A DNA stretch of 64,000 bases from Paraphysomonas bandaiensis (taxonomy: Eukaryota; Chrysophyceae), in the NCBI GenBank assembly GCA_965644295.1, contig CBFFRP010000141.1:285973-349972 (forward strand), written 5' to 3'. Shown one piece after another: positions 46,401 to 57,783 of this stretch (position 1 is its first letter; the number at the start of each line of letters is the position of its first letter). A model generated the notes under the pieces. That model did no database searches. It saw nothing but the letters and a program-made list of their open reading frames with translations, and was not told the DNA's origin. The translations under genes and the position numbers were made by a program.

Positions 46401-48828
46401 ATATCATGGAGTCATGACGGGAAATAACAGTTGCGTTCAAAGCTTCATCAGGCTTCATCATCAATGACTCAAGTCGACTTCGTAACGTTCCCATCATAGA
46501 CCGAGTATGGAATTCAAGCTGTTGTAACTCGCAATCGGGTTCGATTTCAAGAAAGCTTGTCCCTTCGTTATCGAGAGGAAGTTGCAGCAATCGTTCACAA
46601 CCCTTATTTATTTTCAGTCGCATTCGACTCACAATACTGCGTAACTTAGTATTAGCAACCCCAGTGTACACGGGATTGATATCTATCGGGGCAAAAAATT
46701 CCTTCGCGGTTAGCGTTGTTATAGCACTGGGGTGACTGTATACAGCAATAGAGAAGATTCGCCAAACACACCAAATTAGCATTCCGGCAGAGTCGACTAT
46801 TTGTACAGTCGAATAATTTTCTGACTCAACATAGCTGGAACCTTTTACAGGCCACCAGCTACGATGATCATAGTATTTACTCGCCAGCTGACTCAAATAT
46901 GGATGCTTAAAGGTGTCCTCATTATCAGCACTATCATTCTCTCCTAATATCAACTTAATTATATTCGGTAGTATCAAAAATTCAAGAATATAGGTGTACG
47001 TTCCGTCACGCCCACATATTTCAGCGAAACAGCGCGCAAGTGCAGTTGCGGTTGCAGGAAATACCATCACCACCTCATCTAGAAACCCACACTCAACTAT
47101 TCTTCCTGCCAGGGAAATTAACTTCGTAAACGTTACCACTACAGGACTACTAGACGCAGGGAGATCACCGTAAGTGCTGTTGCTATCTGTCATGGCAACA
47201 ATAGCTGGCATAACCGGTTTCCAAATCATTCTATAAAACGAGGAAATATCACGACGAATGCCATAACTTTTGAGAAGAATGGAGAGTATAGTAGGAGAAC
47301 GTGGTATTTTACCGTTGAGTTCATTTCCAGAAGGATTCGAAAACAGTGGACATTCAAGAGGCGTGAAACATGACATTCCACTTTCTATCTTGAAATTGGC
47401 GAGAAGCCTACACAGTAGTACTTGCAGTCCATTCGGATTCGTGAACAGCACACTTTCTTCGATATCGTTGCACACACGCTCTATTTCAGCATTTAATGAC
47501 TCCAAGAGCAGAGCTGTTGTGGAGGAACTATCCGCGGAATACGGATGCAACACCCTATGTAAGGCTGTAAAGGCTAACAGTGTCGCTTCAGGGCTGTCCA
47601 CGGGCATAGCTGACATCGCTGCCACAAGTATCTCCGGCTGGTTGCGTACTACATCAACCAGATGCTGAGCAATAGACACTAATTCATTGATGACGCCAGG
47701 AGAGTGTACATCATCAGCATCTCCGTATTCACTGCACTCCCTGTCTTTCGTTTGCGCAAGCACTCGGCACCGAATATCTCGTTTTTTCGCCAGCATAACC
47801 CGCAATTCCACCATGAGCTGGTGGACCTGTTCGTTGGATTCAAGAAGCCCTGCCGCAAGGCTACGAACTCCGAGGGCTGAAACTGCTTCAGGATGCTTCA
47901 TTGCCCTGTTTCGACTTCTCGTGGACGCCACGGAAGATGGCGGCTTTCTTGGTGTCATATGACTCGCCCTAATGTCCATCCACTTTTGTGATCTTTTGGA
48001 ACGGCGAGATGCGAGCGACATTGACACGCTTTCTCCTGTACGCGAATATACAGACTCGATGTCAGTCTTACTTGTATCCCCATCAAACTGTTCTCCAGCT
48101 CTTTCCATGTCGTCTCCAGTGGGTTCAAAAGAATGTGTGCCCTCATCTGGTGTGTAAACTGGAGGCATTCTTTCACCCACAGACCGTGACCGATCGATAT
48201 CTTCAAGGTTCCCTAGATGCTGCATGAGCTGCATCCAGTCCACACTTTTAGCGTCACTCAGGACACCACCTCCACCAGAATTAACAGGTTCTTCCGTTTG
48301 CGGTGATGCAGATTGACGGTTTTCCTGTGCTGAGGAAGTAGATTCCTCTGCCATCTTCTGCGAAGAAGAAATGTTCGAGTATGGGTGCAGAGAAACAGGT
48401 TCAGGCTCGCTATCACTTGAAGACATATCTTCAGCTTCGTTGGAACCGAGCGTATCACTTTTTATCATACTCTCTCCACTACGTTGCTTCAAAATCGAAT
48501 TTGCCGCACCACTATAGCCATCTCGAAAGAGACAGTGAGATAAACATTCTCGCAACTGTGGGGGATCCCAGCCACTCTGATTCAAAGATGAATTACTGTA
48601 AAAGTAATCTTTTTCGCCATCACTAAGATAAGTCTCTTTAACAACCCACCCTGGAGGAAGTGGTAATTTTCTAGCAGCATCAAGGGCCTGTATGATATAC
48701 GGATGCTCTTCAGACTCAACACCCATTCTCATATCTTTATATAGTTGACACCCACTTGTATCGATGGCTCGAATCCATCCCTTCGGCAGTGGGAGGTTTG
48801 ACTCCTCCGACTCTGATATATCATACAT
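43413..48828 (-). CDS. Large WW-domain protein with C-terminal PLC-type PH domain
   Basis: Two exons (43801-48828 and 43413-43754) with a 46-nt intron give 1789 aa from the ATG at 48828 (MYDISESEES). Near the start is a tandem WW-like unit: LPLPKGWIRAIDTSGCQLYKD, then LPLPPGWVVKETYL and DYFYSNSSLNQSGWDPP, with the paired Trp and Pro of WW folds. Residues about 330-850 are a long helical region (ISSFYRMIWKPVMPAIVAM, then FTKLISLAGRIVECGF) that I do not recognise; a RasGAP-like or armadillo-like fold is possible. A Pro-rich stretch (FPPPPLPPPSEVEYQYDQL), a poly-Pro ligand type, is followed by several hundred Ser/Arg-rich disordered residues. The C-terminal 130 residues, built across the intron as LMNGYEVVKHGVSGYPKS then KLVFYDPSVEEISWKSS, are a PH domain of the phospholipase C type. 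A membrane- or cytoskeleton-linked scaffold is inferred. Confidence 0.82.
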
Positions 48829-49679
48829 TACAATTGATATAAAAGTATTCAATTCTTCGGACAGATCACAGGATAGCAAAAAAATATATCAACTAATCTA
48901 AAAATATCTCTCAACTAGTCAAAAACTAGTGAATATATAACAATAAATATTCATTTGTATTGCATAAGAATATAACTGCTCTATACAGTATTCATTGTTT
49001 CTATTGATATCAATCAAATCAACTTTATACAGAAGCTGAATTCATTATGTTCATTATCTTCTATCACTAGAAGTAACAGTTAATGAAGATATTATATAAG
49101 ATGGTGTTTATATATGAGGATGGCTGTGAGGTAAGTTGGCTCTTGTGTATGTATGTTATCGCCATCTTGCTGTGTGTTGTTGTACTCCATAACTTTGAAG
49201 TCGAAGTCAACGAACACATGATACAGAATACAGAATACATTAATGTATACTGATTGTATATGAATATGATGACAGACTTTTTATAAAATCTACCCTTTTT
49301 TACTATTAGATATTGGATTTTGAGAATATATGAGAAAAATATCGGATTACTAACAACAAAGTATAGATTTTACCATGAAAATGGTAGTTCTGAAAAACGC
49401 AAGCTTCTGGATTCTACAATATCTAATCAAAAAGCCCCAGAAAATTCGAAACTGAATATTATAGTGACCCCATAAGATATATCCCAACTTATGTGGTTTA
49501 TCATTCGAGAAGTTTCGACTTTTAACTCCTTGTTTTTCTCTATCTCTAGATAACCACAGAGGAAAGTGGTGTGGGAGTTAATCTCAGCCGCAACACAACT
49601 CATACTTGCACCACAAAATTGTTGGACAAGTAGTATATACATCTATTATATATAGAATCTTGCTAAATAAACAGCAATC
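48829..49679. promoter_or_regulatory. Divergent intergenic region
   Basis: About 850 bp between the start codons of the WW/PH gene (minus) and the TPR gene (plus). It is AT-rich with no recognised transposon. The frame at 49427-49642 (minus) has no known motif. It must contain both promoters. Confidence 0.4.
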
Positions 49680-50915
49680 ATGTCAAAGAATGCAGTAGGT
49701 ATGTGAAATCCTTTTAATATATGTTACAATGATCTAATTTATTGTTTGCCTGTGTAGCTATTGCGAAGAAAAGGTGCGGGTTTAAATATATCATATTTTT
49801 AGGTTAATGCCTGGTATAGCGAAGGAAATGCCTTCTTCAAAGCTAAAGATTATCGTGCTGCCATAGAGAAGTATACTGAAGCAATTGCAGCCGATAATAC
49901 GGATGTTACTTTCTTTTCGAATAGAAGGTTTGTAGATTGTTTATACCTTCTTTTATGTAATAATCTGGTTTATTCAACAGTGCGTGCTACGCTGCTCTTA
50001 ATATGTGGGAGCAGGCTGCCGAGGATGGAAAGCAGTGTATTATTACAAATCGCTCTTTTGTGAAAGGATATTTCCGTGCCGGCCTCGCTCTCCAGAACCT
50101 CGGCAACCTAGAAGCTGCCCTGGACGTCATCAAGCGTGGTCTCGGAGTCGACCCGTCTAACGCTGACTTAAAACGCATGTCCCGTGAAATTGAAGAGGCC
50201 ATGCGTCAACGCCGTGTGGAAGCCGCGATCGAGACTGCGAACAAGCAATACAATGCTAACGAAATCAACGATGCCTACAAGACCGTGGACGCTGCTCTGC
50301 GCCTCGACCCCAACAATAGCACACTCAATAGTTTAATGGATCGCATTCGCCCCAAGTACGAAAGAGCTGAGAAGGCTCGTGTGGCTGGGCTTGACCGCAA
50401 TGAAAGGATGAAGGAAGAGGGAGATACCAAGTTCAAGAATGCTGACTTCGAAGGCGCTATTGCTTGCTACACCAAGTGCCTTGAGTCCCTTCGCAACGAT
50501 GTAATACTTTCTGCTGTGTTTCCTTACACATCCCTGACCTGTGTGCTGTTTTTTTTCTGTGCAGGCTCACCCTCTCGCCCTTAAGTGCTACGCTAACCGC
50601 GCGGCCTGCTACAAGCAGCTTTCTAACTTCGAGGGCACTATTTCTGACTCTACCATGGTTTTGGAGCACAAACCTGACGACATTAAGGTGACTTCTACGT
50701 TATTGATTTGCGTGCGCGTTTTCTCATTTGTCATGTAGTCACTCATGCGTCGCGCCCAAGCCAGCGAGGCAAGCGAGAGATACAAGTCAGCGCTGCAAGA
50801 TGTCAGACAGGTTCTTTCATATGGTCCCGAGGCCTGTGGTAAGGCCACATACGATCTCGCCAATGGCATGCAGCACCGTCTTAACAGAGTGATTGCTCAG
50901 CTGAGATCCGGATAG
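49680..50915 (+). CDS. TPR co-chaperone-like protein (STI1/TTC family)
   Basis: Exons 49680-49694, 49803-49927, 49981-50500, 50565-50687 and 50739-50915 close in frame to 319 aa, starting MSKNAVNAWYSEGNAFFKAK. The tiny first exon uses a GTAGGT donor; an alternative GTATGT donor three to four bases on does not keep the frame. TPR repeats are clear: WYSEGNAFFKAKDYRAAIEK with YTEAIAADNTDVTFFSNRSA, then GYFRAGLALQNLGNLEAALD, MKEEGDTKFKNADFEGAIAC with YTKC, and CYANRAACYKQLSNFEGTIS, ending in a helical C-terminus. The carboxylate-clamp-type Asn and Lys/Arg pattern (GN..F, N.S..Y, R..A) suggests binding of Hsp70/Hsp90 C-termini, an inference. Codon use is noticeably more GC3-rich than the neighbours, as expected for a highly expressed gene. 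Confidence 0.88.
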
Positions 50916-52102
50916 GCTTGATTATAGTTGACTGAATGCTATAGTTGGGTTTGGTTCTCAGTAGAAAAATCATGCACATGCATTACAACTGCTGTTGGTG
51001 GTAATGCGCAATATATACTACTATTATAACTAACAAGTTGATATCTACTATGCCATAATTTTTTCTATCCAGTTTTATGTTAACTTGCAATTGTTTAGTC
51101 AGTGTTGGAATAGATTTGGTGTGTTCTTGCTAAGTTTATGAAAGTGCAATAGACAATAGAGTAGTTCAGATTGCATAATTACATATAGTATCTTTCCAAG
51201 CTGTGATATTCTCTAACCTCCCTGTCAATACATAATAAACATGCCTATGAACACGTCATATCGTCTTGTGCGTGCTTATATATATCTCACCACCGTTCAA
51301 CTTACTCTTGTCTGTTCGTAGTTTCTAGAGTAGTGCAAGCATCTTACTTTAATTACCCTACATAGTAGCGAATATTTGATGATGGTAAATTAAAGGTATC
51401 GAGAGTTTTTATTTAACGCGGTGAAATGAGTTTGCCACATGTATATATTATTTATTTACCCTGCCAATGAACTCCGATTCATATTATACTTGTTGAAAAT
51501 AATTCCTTATTTTGAAAAGACTGATTACGTAGAGGTATGAATTACATCGCACAACAACTATTTGAAGTTTACATTATTTATCAATATTGAACGCAGCCTT
51601 TGTCTAGTGGTATTATTCAAGCACTCTTAGATGTCAAATAAAATTAACAGCAATACCCGTCGAGTATGCCTCTCCTCAGTGCAACACATTATAACTTTGA
51701 GTAACCGCACAGTTGTCCGTCTACAAGTGTTTCCTATCAAGACTAGCAATATGAGTCCCACTTGCAGATCCAGTCTGCCAACGCTTGTAATGGACACATA
51801 TTGTCCATAGCACAGACATCCAGAACGAGTTGAGTGTAGGGCACAGAATACAGAGTATTATTATTGTCCTATAGATTCCAGAACAGCTTAGCTTGTCCAG
51901 TAATACAGTTAAAATACAGTGTAGTCCGACATATCATATAATCAGGCAGGATCTTATGTATGAAATCTACAGTAACTTACATATATATACAGAGTATCAG
52001 TATATATATATATATAGTAAAGTGATCAGGAGTATTTCACATCTACACTCATTAACTTTCTACTTTACATACTCCAGTCATCCTGGATAAGCTTATAACA
52101 TC
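50916..52102. other. Intergenic, no gene seen
   Basis: About 1.2 kb of AT-rich spacer containing the promoter of the following gene. I see no protein motif, tRNA or transposon end. Confidence 0.5.
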
Positions 52103-53264
52103 ATGATGCATGTATTGATAACTGGAAGTATTGTCGCACTCCTCTTTTATGTGTTTGTTTCAGGACCGTTACAAGGATATACAAGAAATAAACAGTTTGT
52201 AATGGCTCCACATAGTGAGTTTGATATAACACCTGGATCGTATATTCAAATGGAACATATAATGGAAAGAAAATGGAATGCGGATTCACCTGAAAGTGTG
52301 ATTGTTAGCCCTACTGGGGAGTTATTTGCAGGAACGAGTGATGGCTGGTTGGTTAAGCTGGAGAAGAATGGGGATACTGCTCCGGTGGCTCATGTAGCTG
52401 GCCGACCATTAGGAGGTGCAGTCACAAAGGATGGAACTGGAGTATATGTATGCGTTGCTGGAATTGGTTTGGTGTTTGTCGACCTACAGAGTAAAATCCC
52501 GGAGATCGTATCGACTTTGAGTGACGGGATGCCCATACGCTTCGCCGATGATGCAACCCTTGCCTCGGACGGAAAGGTGTATTTTTCGGATGCCTCTGTA
52601 GTTGCTCCGTGGGTAGAGAAATCTGGCGAGTATGCATCGCTTGGTGCTTCTCTGGTCGACCTCCTGAAAGGGTCTGGCACCGGGCGTCTCCTAGTTTTTG
52701 ATCCTGCCACAAGACAGACAACCACTTTGCTTGACGGACTATATTTCGCTAATGGGGTAGCGCTTTCAGCGGAAGAGGACTTTATACTGGTGGCTGAGAC
52801 TTTTGGTTTTAGGATCACAAGGTACTGGCTTACTGGGTCAAAGGCAGGGACTGTGGACTACTTTTCCACCCGTTTACCAGGAGTTCCTGATGGAATATCC
52901 CGGGCCGAAGATGGTGGATTCTGGGTTGCTATTAATTCTAAGGTGATTAGTCAATATTTGAGGTATATATATGTCTGATGACAATGCTTCTCAGGCGGAT
53001 AAAGTATTCACCACCATGGCCAACAGCCCGTTGCTGAGTTATATTGTTGCTCATCTGCGTCTCGATATCATTCCGTTGCCGCCGCCATTTGGGGCAGTTA
53101 TGAAACTCAATCAAAGCGGACTTCCTGTGCTAAACATATTGGACGTTGATGGTATAGCCACCATGCCCCTCACGTCAGTTATAGAGCACAATGGAGGATT
53201 GTATCTTGGATCTCTGAAAAACAGATTCGTTGGATACATCGACTTGGAAAAAATCAAGCAGTAG
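52103..53264 (+). CDS. Signal-anchored strictosidine synthase/APMAP-like propeller protein
   Basis: Two exons (52103-52942, 52995-53264) with a 52-nt intron encode 369 aa. The N-terminus MMHVLITGSIVALLFYVFVS is a signal anchor or signal peptide. The rest is a six-bladed propeller of the strictosidine synthase/APMAP family: ESVIVSPTGELFAGTSDGWL, RPLGGAVTKDGTGVYVC, FADDATLASDGKVYFSDAS, GRLLVFDPATRQTTTLLDGL, FANGVALSAEEDFILVAET, TRYWLTG, LPGVPDGISRAEDGGFWVA and finally EHNGGLYLGSLKNRFVGYI. Animal APMAP and related lactonases/arylesterases share this order. The plant alkaloid reaction is not implied. It is a distant relative of the gluconolactonase-type gene at 12.7 kb and not a recent duplicate. 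Confidence 0.9.
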
Positions 53265-53621
53265 TGTTCGTCTGTAGATGTGACTCATCTTGCATTGATT
53301 GCAATTATTTAACGATGCTAATATTTTGAATTGTATTGTGTTCCACTAGTATAATTTTGAGATTATTCTTATTTGTAATAATCATTACCAAATTTATGAA
53401 TTACAATGAGTTGCTTGCTGAAATCTGTAGTCATTACACATTTGGTATGTTAGTATTTTTACTTGTACTTGTTTAGAACTTAAATTCGGCTGTAAATAGT
53501 AAATAATGTGAGCACTCAACGGGATTCGAACGTTCATGATTGTTGAGTTCTGATGTATGATCTACATATTGTGAATAGTGAAAAGTTTGAAATTGGTGAA
53601 ACCACGTAGTCCTATGGAAAT
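53265..53621. other. Intergenic, no gene seen
   Basis: AT-rich 3' flank leading up to a small MITE. Nothing recognised. Confidence 0.4.
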
Positions 53622-53748
53622 CAGGGCTGCGTATCAATTAATTGTCCATTATTGAAATTGAAAAAATTAAAATTGGTACATCAAATCATAATTGCAATTG
53701 TAAATGACTACTCTACAACCTGCGTCAATTAATTGACACGCAGCCCTG
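53622..53748. mobile_element. Second MITE family with CAGGGCTGCGT ends
   Basis: A 127-bp element with inverted termini CAGGGCTGCGTATCAATTAA (53622) and its near-exact complement ending AATTGACACGCAGCCCTG (53748), one mismatch in the first 22 bases. The flanking 8-mers ATGGAAAT and ATAGAAAG agree at six of eight positions, so an aged 8-bp hAT-type duplication is plausible. It is non-coding and AT-rich inside. It shares only the CAGGG start with the 37.8-kb element. Confidence 0.8.
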
Positions 53749-54200
53749 ATAGAAAGAGTGAATTTTGTCCATTCAGTTGCTATACGTCTATATAAGTGAA
53801 ATTCAGTAATGACCATATGATAAACGGATATAAAAGGGAACATATATTTTACAGATTGTACAGATCATTATTATGTGAAGTGGTTAGCTTAATAATTATG
53901 AAGTACGTAATTACGTAGTGCAAGCGTGCAAGGAATGCTTCAATGAAAAGTCTAACTCTAACAAATAAAAAGTGAAAGCGATGGGAAATCCAATGCGACA
54001 GACTATATCCTGGTAGTACAAACAACCAGGTAACTGGCGTTCAAAAATTGCACTAAAAAACTCGATACCCACATTGCACGAAAGATATAGTTGAATTACT
54101 ATACTGGGATATATTGCATATATAAAGCGGCTACTTAATCAAATAAATTCAGGTTTATAAACTAGAAAATAAGAAATATCACACAAAAAAGAATACTAAA
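53749..54200. other. Intergenic between convergent genes, no gene seen
   Basis: AT-rich spacer between the MITE and the XPA 3' end. Nothing recognised. Confidence 0.5.
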
Positions 54201-54845
54201 TCAATCCCCTTTTATTGCCGACACTATTTCATCTACAGCAACTTGCAAGCGCTGTCTTCTGATTTTCTTCTTGCTTGGCATTGGTTCATTACCTTCCTTT
54301 CCCGATTTGCAATCCTGGAAAAACGTTTCTGCTGTTTTGAGCTTACGCTTAAGTTTCATTTCTTCGCGTTTTCTCAATTCGTTTTGTAAGGCTTCTTCAG
54401 ATCCCCATTTCTTGTGTGCCGCTGCCTGCGCATGCTTGCGGAGATATAGCTTCATTGCAGTCCATGAACGATGGTGTGGATTGCGCTTTTCAGCAAATGG
54501 GAGGGAATTAATAGTAAAATCAGAGAGTAAATATTTCGAAGCCACATCGCTTTTTGTCAGCTGAGAGTATATATCTAAAGTGTGTGCACAGTGTTTGCAC
54601 ACTTTCTCTCCATATGATTCCAAATAAAACTTATCTAAACCAGTCATCCCACAACTATCACATATATCTTCTTTAGTCTCATGTGATTCATCAACACTAT
54701 TATCCTGTACATCACTCCTCTCTGATTGGCTCACTAAACTCACATTCTCTTCTTTCTGTTTCAGTTTTAAACTTCTTAATTTTAAAGCATTGAGTCGTTT
54801 CTCCTCAATACGAGCCAACACTTCAGGAGATAATTCTTGGTCCAT
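54201..54845 (-). CDS. XPA: XPA-type nucleotide excision repair protein
   Basis: Single exon of 214 aa starting MDQELSPEVLARIEEKRLNA, the basic N-terminal helix typical of XPA. The zinc finger is CDSCGMTGLDKFYLESYG with EKVCKHC (Cys-x2-Cys then Cys-x2-Cys). It is followed by ITKSD-like LTKSDVASKYLLSDF, LPFAEKRNPHHRSWTAMKLY and WGSEEALQNELRKREEMK, the DNA-binding domain that verifies damage and recruits RPA, TFIIH and ERCC1 in nucleotide excision repair. The GG(G)F-type ERCC1-binding motif is not evident in the N-terminal part. The protein ends in KKKIRRQRLQVAVDEIVSAI and lacks the C-terminal cysteine-containing extension of the human protein (273 aa, from memory). Confidence 0.93.
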   Translation of the reverse strand: MDQELSPEVLARIEEKRLNALKLRSLKLKQKEENVSLVSQSERSDVQDNSVDESHETKEDICDSCGMTGLDKFYLESYGEKVCKHCAHTLDIYSQLTKSDVASKYLLSDFTINSLPFAEKRNPHHRSWTAMKLYLRKHAQAAAHKKWGSEEALQNELRKREEMKLKRKLKTAETFFQDCKSGKEGNEPMPSKKKIRRQRLQVAVDEIVSAIKGD

Positions 54846-55269
54846 AGTTACTATTCAGATCGTTTTGAGGGTAGAGTACATAGGTGATCAGGTGGAGGTG
54901 TGTAGTTGAATAGTACTGACAATGGAACACAGAGTCTGTAGAGACACATAGACACATGCATATATATGTACATGCATGTACAGAGCGTATGTGGTATATT
55001 CCATACACTACTGCCGCATCCAGCACTTTCTTTTATGTTCTGTTTTATATACAGTGAAATACAGTAGCATATGAAATACCACACTCTACGATTGTAGCAG
55101 ATATCTCTATACGATATACGTATATAGTATATAGTATATAGTATATGTACAGCAGCCAGTATATATAATGCTGTATATACATATATATCCACAGTGTACT
55201 TACTATAGCAATAGAAGAGAGATAATCAAAGCACTCCATTCCAGTCCATATATTATCATCTACATAATC
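54846..55269. promoter_or_regulatory. Divergent intergenic region
   Basis: About 420 bp between XPA (minus) and the secreted protein gene (plus). It is dense in TATATA/TATACA words, including three tandem ATAGTAT repeats near 55125-55150. Both promoters must lie here. No defined motif. Confidence 0.4.
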
Positions 55270-57783
55270 ATGCTTAAATATTTATTTTATATATCATGGT
55301 GGATCTCTTTTGTTAATTCTCTTTCCCCAGTAACTCTTGAAACAAACTCTTCTAGTATTACAATACAAAATGGTTTTACTTATCTAGTGTATGATATATC
55401 TATACAGAGTATCACAACTTTATCAGCTGATTTTAATGGAAATGGAAAATATGGTCATAATATTTTATCATTACCATTTAAAATGGAAGTTGTATCAGCT
55501 GATGATGATGTACTATCTAATAACCGACGAGCTCCTATTCAGTTTACATATGATGTAGTGAGTAGGTCGAGTGACCGAGTTGAGGTTCTTTTATCTGGGA
55601 TATCCAATTCAGATGATAACCCTATTGCTGAGGAGTCATGGCGCTTAAGTTTGGAGCGTGGTCATAGATTTGTAGAGATTCAAATTTCTGGCTCGGCGCT
55701 TCGTCATGCGGAGGTACTGTCAATTCGACATGGTGTTTATACTGGCGCATCGTCCCTCTACGGTCTTTACGACCGTGGGTTAGTGCAAATGATGAACAAT
55801 ACGGATATGTGTTTTGGTTCGAGCGAGAGTATTTCTCGTGCCTATATGCTTGGAAACGATATGTCTCTTGACGTCCTTATCTCTTACCCTAACGAGACTC
55901 AAGGTACCAAGGCGTTCGATACCGTATTCCGTTCTTCCACATCACAGTTTTCCAGTGCTTTCGAACATGTGGTAATTGGATCCTATCCACACAAGAGTTT
56001 GTATATGGAGGAAGCTTGGGGTAAACTCTGTTGGGAAGGGGCTCTTCCTGTAACCTTGAAAATGGGTGAGTCCTGGTCGTTTACCTTGCGCCTGGGGCCA
56101 AATAACATGGACTTCCCGGTGTTTCCCGTCCCAACATATGCATCGCAGGCACAAATCCCGTTGACTGACCTGCGCACTTTCCTTACAGGCGCATATGCCT
56201 CGGGTCCAGGCTGCTTGCAAAGTTACTATGATATGAGGCAGGGCACAATTGCTCCTACAGTAGCACACCCGGACATTGGCTACTTCCCGGATACGAACTT
56301 CTTCGATCCGGATAATTTCATTTCTCTCTCAGCTATGTTATTCTCCGGTGATGCGTATATGCATAAGCAAGTAAAAGAGGTTTTGGAGCGTACGGCCAAT
56401 ACTATGTGTGGGATAGGATCCGACCAGGTGGAGGCTTACTGCAAAGGACGAAGCACCCGTACCCGACCCAGGAAAATGGTTTCGGCTCATCCATCTGCAG
56501 CTTCCCTTGATCAGCGGGCCGGGCAATTGATGCATCATTTTATAGACCTTGTTCCAACTTACGAGTCCATTGCAGGGTCAGAACAACTCGGACCGAATAT
56601 CTTTTGGTCGCTGTGCACGTTGCGATATGCTGCAGTAACTGGAGACATGGATTGGTTGGCGAGTATGGAGCCGTACATCGCACTCTCCTCCCACTTTCTC
56701 CTTTCCTTTTTTGACGAAGATATGGGCCTACTTCTCGTTCCGGGTCCGCTCTGGATCGATGTCTTAGTGCGAGAGAACTATACTTCTGACAGCAACGCTA
56801 TCGCCCCATTCGTCCTAGACAAACTCGCTGACGCCTTCTCTGCCTTGGATACTCACTGCTCTTCTTCATTACGGTGCGAGTCCAATCCTGAGCGGGGTAG
56901 ATGGGTGTCGGAATTGAGACGTGTAGCGAGTATTATTAAAGGGAGCATGAATTTATACTTGTGGGAGGACTCCCAAGACGATCACTACGTTACACAGTTG
57001 AATCTTGACCGGACAACTACCAGAGACTTTATTGATTATGACGCTAACCTATTAGCAGTAGCATTTGGCGTTACACCATCCTCACGAGTGGAGAGTGTAC
57101 TACAGCGCGTAGACAGCGGACCATATACCCATGTTCGGGGGACGTGGTGTAGCGAGGTGGCATATTCGGGAGATGCCGACGACTGCTACATTGTCGGAGG
57201 AGATGTGTGCGGGGACTCCGTAGTCACTCTGGCACGCATAGGTAGGACACTTGATATATCTTTGTGTAGCGCTAACGGTGTAGTAGGCTGGGCGGATGCA
57301 CATGCTCGCAAGCGTGTAGGAGATCTGGACACCTTTAACACGCTGCTTCTGGAGCCTTTACAGGAAGACCTCATCACCTACACGTGGCTTTACGAGCGGT
57401 ATGACAGTGCAGGAGAGCAGACTCGTACCCCGTTTTACTTTGAATACCCTTCACTGGTTACAATGATGCTATTCGAGGTCAGATATGGTATATACATCGA
57501 TGTGGATGCCGTTAGAGTAAATCCCTTCCCGGCACAAGATTTTACGTTTGCCTTTGGCAGTAATTATGTGCAGTACAGCCAAAATTACGTGGAACTTAGG
57601 TTTTCAGGGAGTGGAGTATTGAAAGTGTTTTATATTCATTCCCTTCAGCCTAATTCGCTGTATTCCGTCAACAATGACGGATGTATGGACAGAACTCAAA
57701 ATGTGAGAACGGACGCTGATGGAACACTACAGTTTGAAATGCATCTTTATTCGGATTGCTCTATTAAGATCAACGCGGAATAA
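55270..57783 (+). CDS. Large secreted protein, possible six-hairpin glycosidase-type fold
   Basis: Single exon of 837 aa from the ATG at 55270. The start gives a signal peptide (MLKYLFYISWWISFVNS); an upstream in-frame extension is low-complexity. An N-terminal beta-rich half (EESWRLSLERGHRFVEIQIS, GLYDRGLVQMMNN) precedes a helical half with WSLCTLRYAAVTGDMDWL, then LVPGPLWIDVLVRENYTSDSN, VGWADAHARKRVG and WLYERYDSAGEQTRTPFYFEYPS. An all-beta domain followed by an alpha-helical toroid with FWSLCTLRYAA and DMDWL resembles (alpha/alpha)6 carbohydrate-active enzymes. Candidate acids sit in PLWIDVLVREN and WLYERYD, but I cannot assign a GH family. A C-terminal beta segment (QDFTFAFGSNYVQYSQNYVE) closes it. 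Several N-glycosylation sequons (NSS, NNT, NET, NYT) fit secretion. Confidence 0.78.
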   Translation: MLKYLFYISWWISFVNSLSPVTLETNSSSITIQNGFTYLVYDISIQSITTLSADFNGNGKYGHNILSLPFKMEVVSADDDVLSNNRRAPIQFTYDVVSRSSDRVEVLLSGISNSDDNPIAEESWRLSLERGHRFVEIQISGSALRHAEVLSIRHGVYTGASSLYGLYDRGLVQMMNNTDMCFGSSESISRAYMLGNDMSLDVLISYPNETQGTKAFDTVFRSSTSQFSSAFEHVVIGSYPHKSLYMEEAWGKLCWEGALPVTLKMGESWSFTLRLGPNNMDFPVFPVPTYASQAQIPLTDLRTFLTGAYASGPGCLQSYYDMRQGTIAPTVAHPDIGYFPDTNFFDPDNFISLSAMLFSGDAYMHKQVKEVLERTANTMCGIGSDQVEAYCKGRSTRTRPRKMVSAHPSAASLDQRAGQLMHHFIDLVPTYESIAGSEQLGPNIFWSLCTLRYAAVTGDMDWLASMEPYIALSSHFLLSFFDEDMGLLLVPGPLWIDVLVRENYTSDSNAIAPFVLDKLADAFSALDTHCSSSLRCESNPERGRWVSELRRVASIIKGSMNLYLWEDSQDDHYVTQLNLDRTTTRDFIDYDANLLAVAFGVTPSSRVESVLQRVDSGPYTHVRGTWCSEVAYSGDADDCYIVGGDVCGDSVVTLARIGRTLDISLCSANGVVGWADAHARKRVGDLDTFNTLLLEPLQEDLITYTWLYERYDSAGEQTRTPFYFEYPSLVTMMLFEVRYGIYIDVDAVRVNPFPAQDFTFAFGSNYVQYSQNYVELRFSGSGVLKVFYIHSLQPNSLYSVNNDGCMDRTQNVRTDADGTLQFEMHLYSDCSIKINAE

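Noticed and set aside
44108-48626. Many plus-strand and second-frame open reading frames under the WW/PH gene
   Set aside because: They overlap a 1676-codon exon with recognisable domains and have no independent support.
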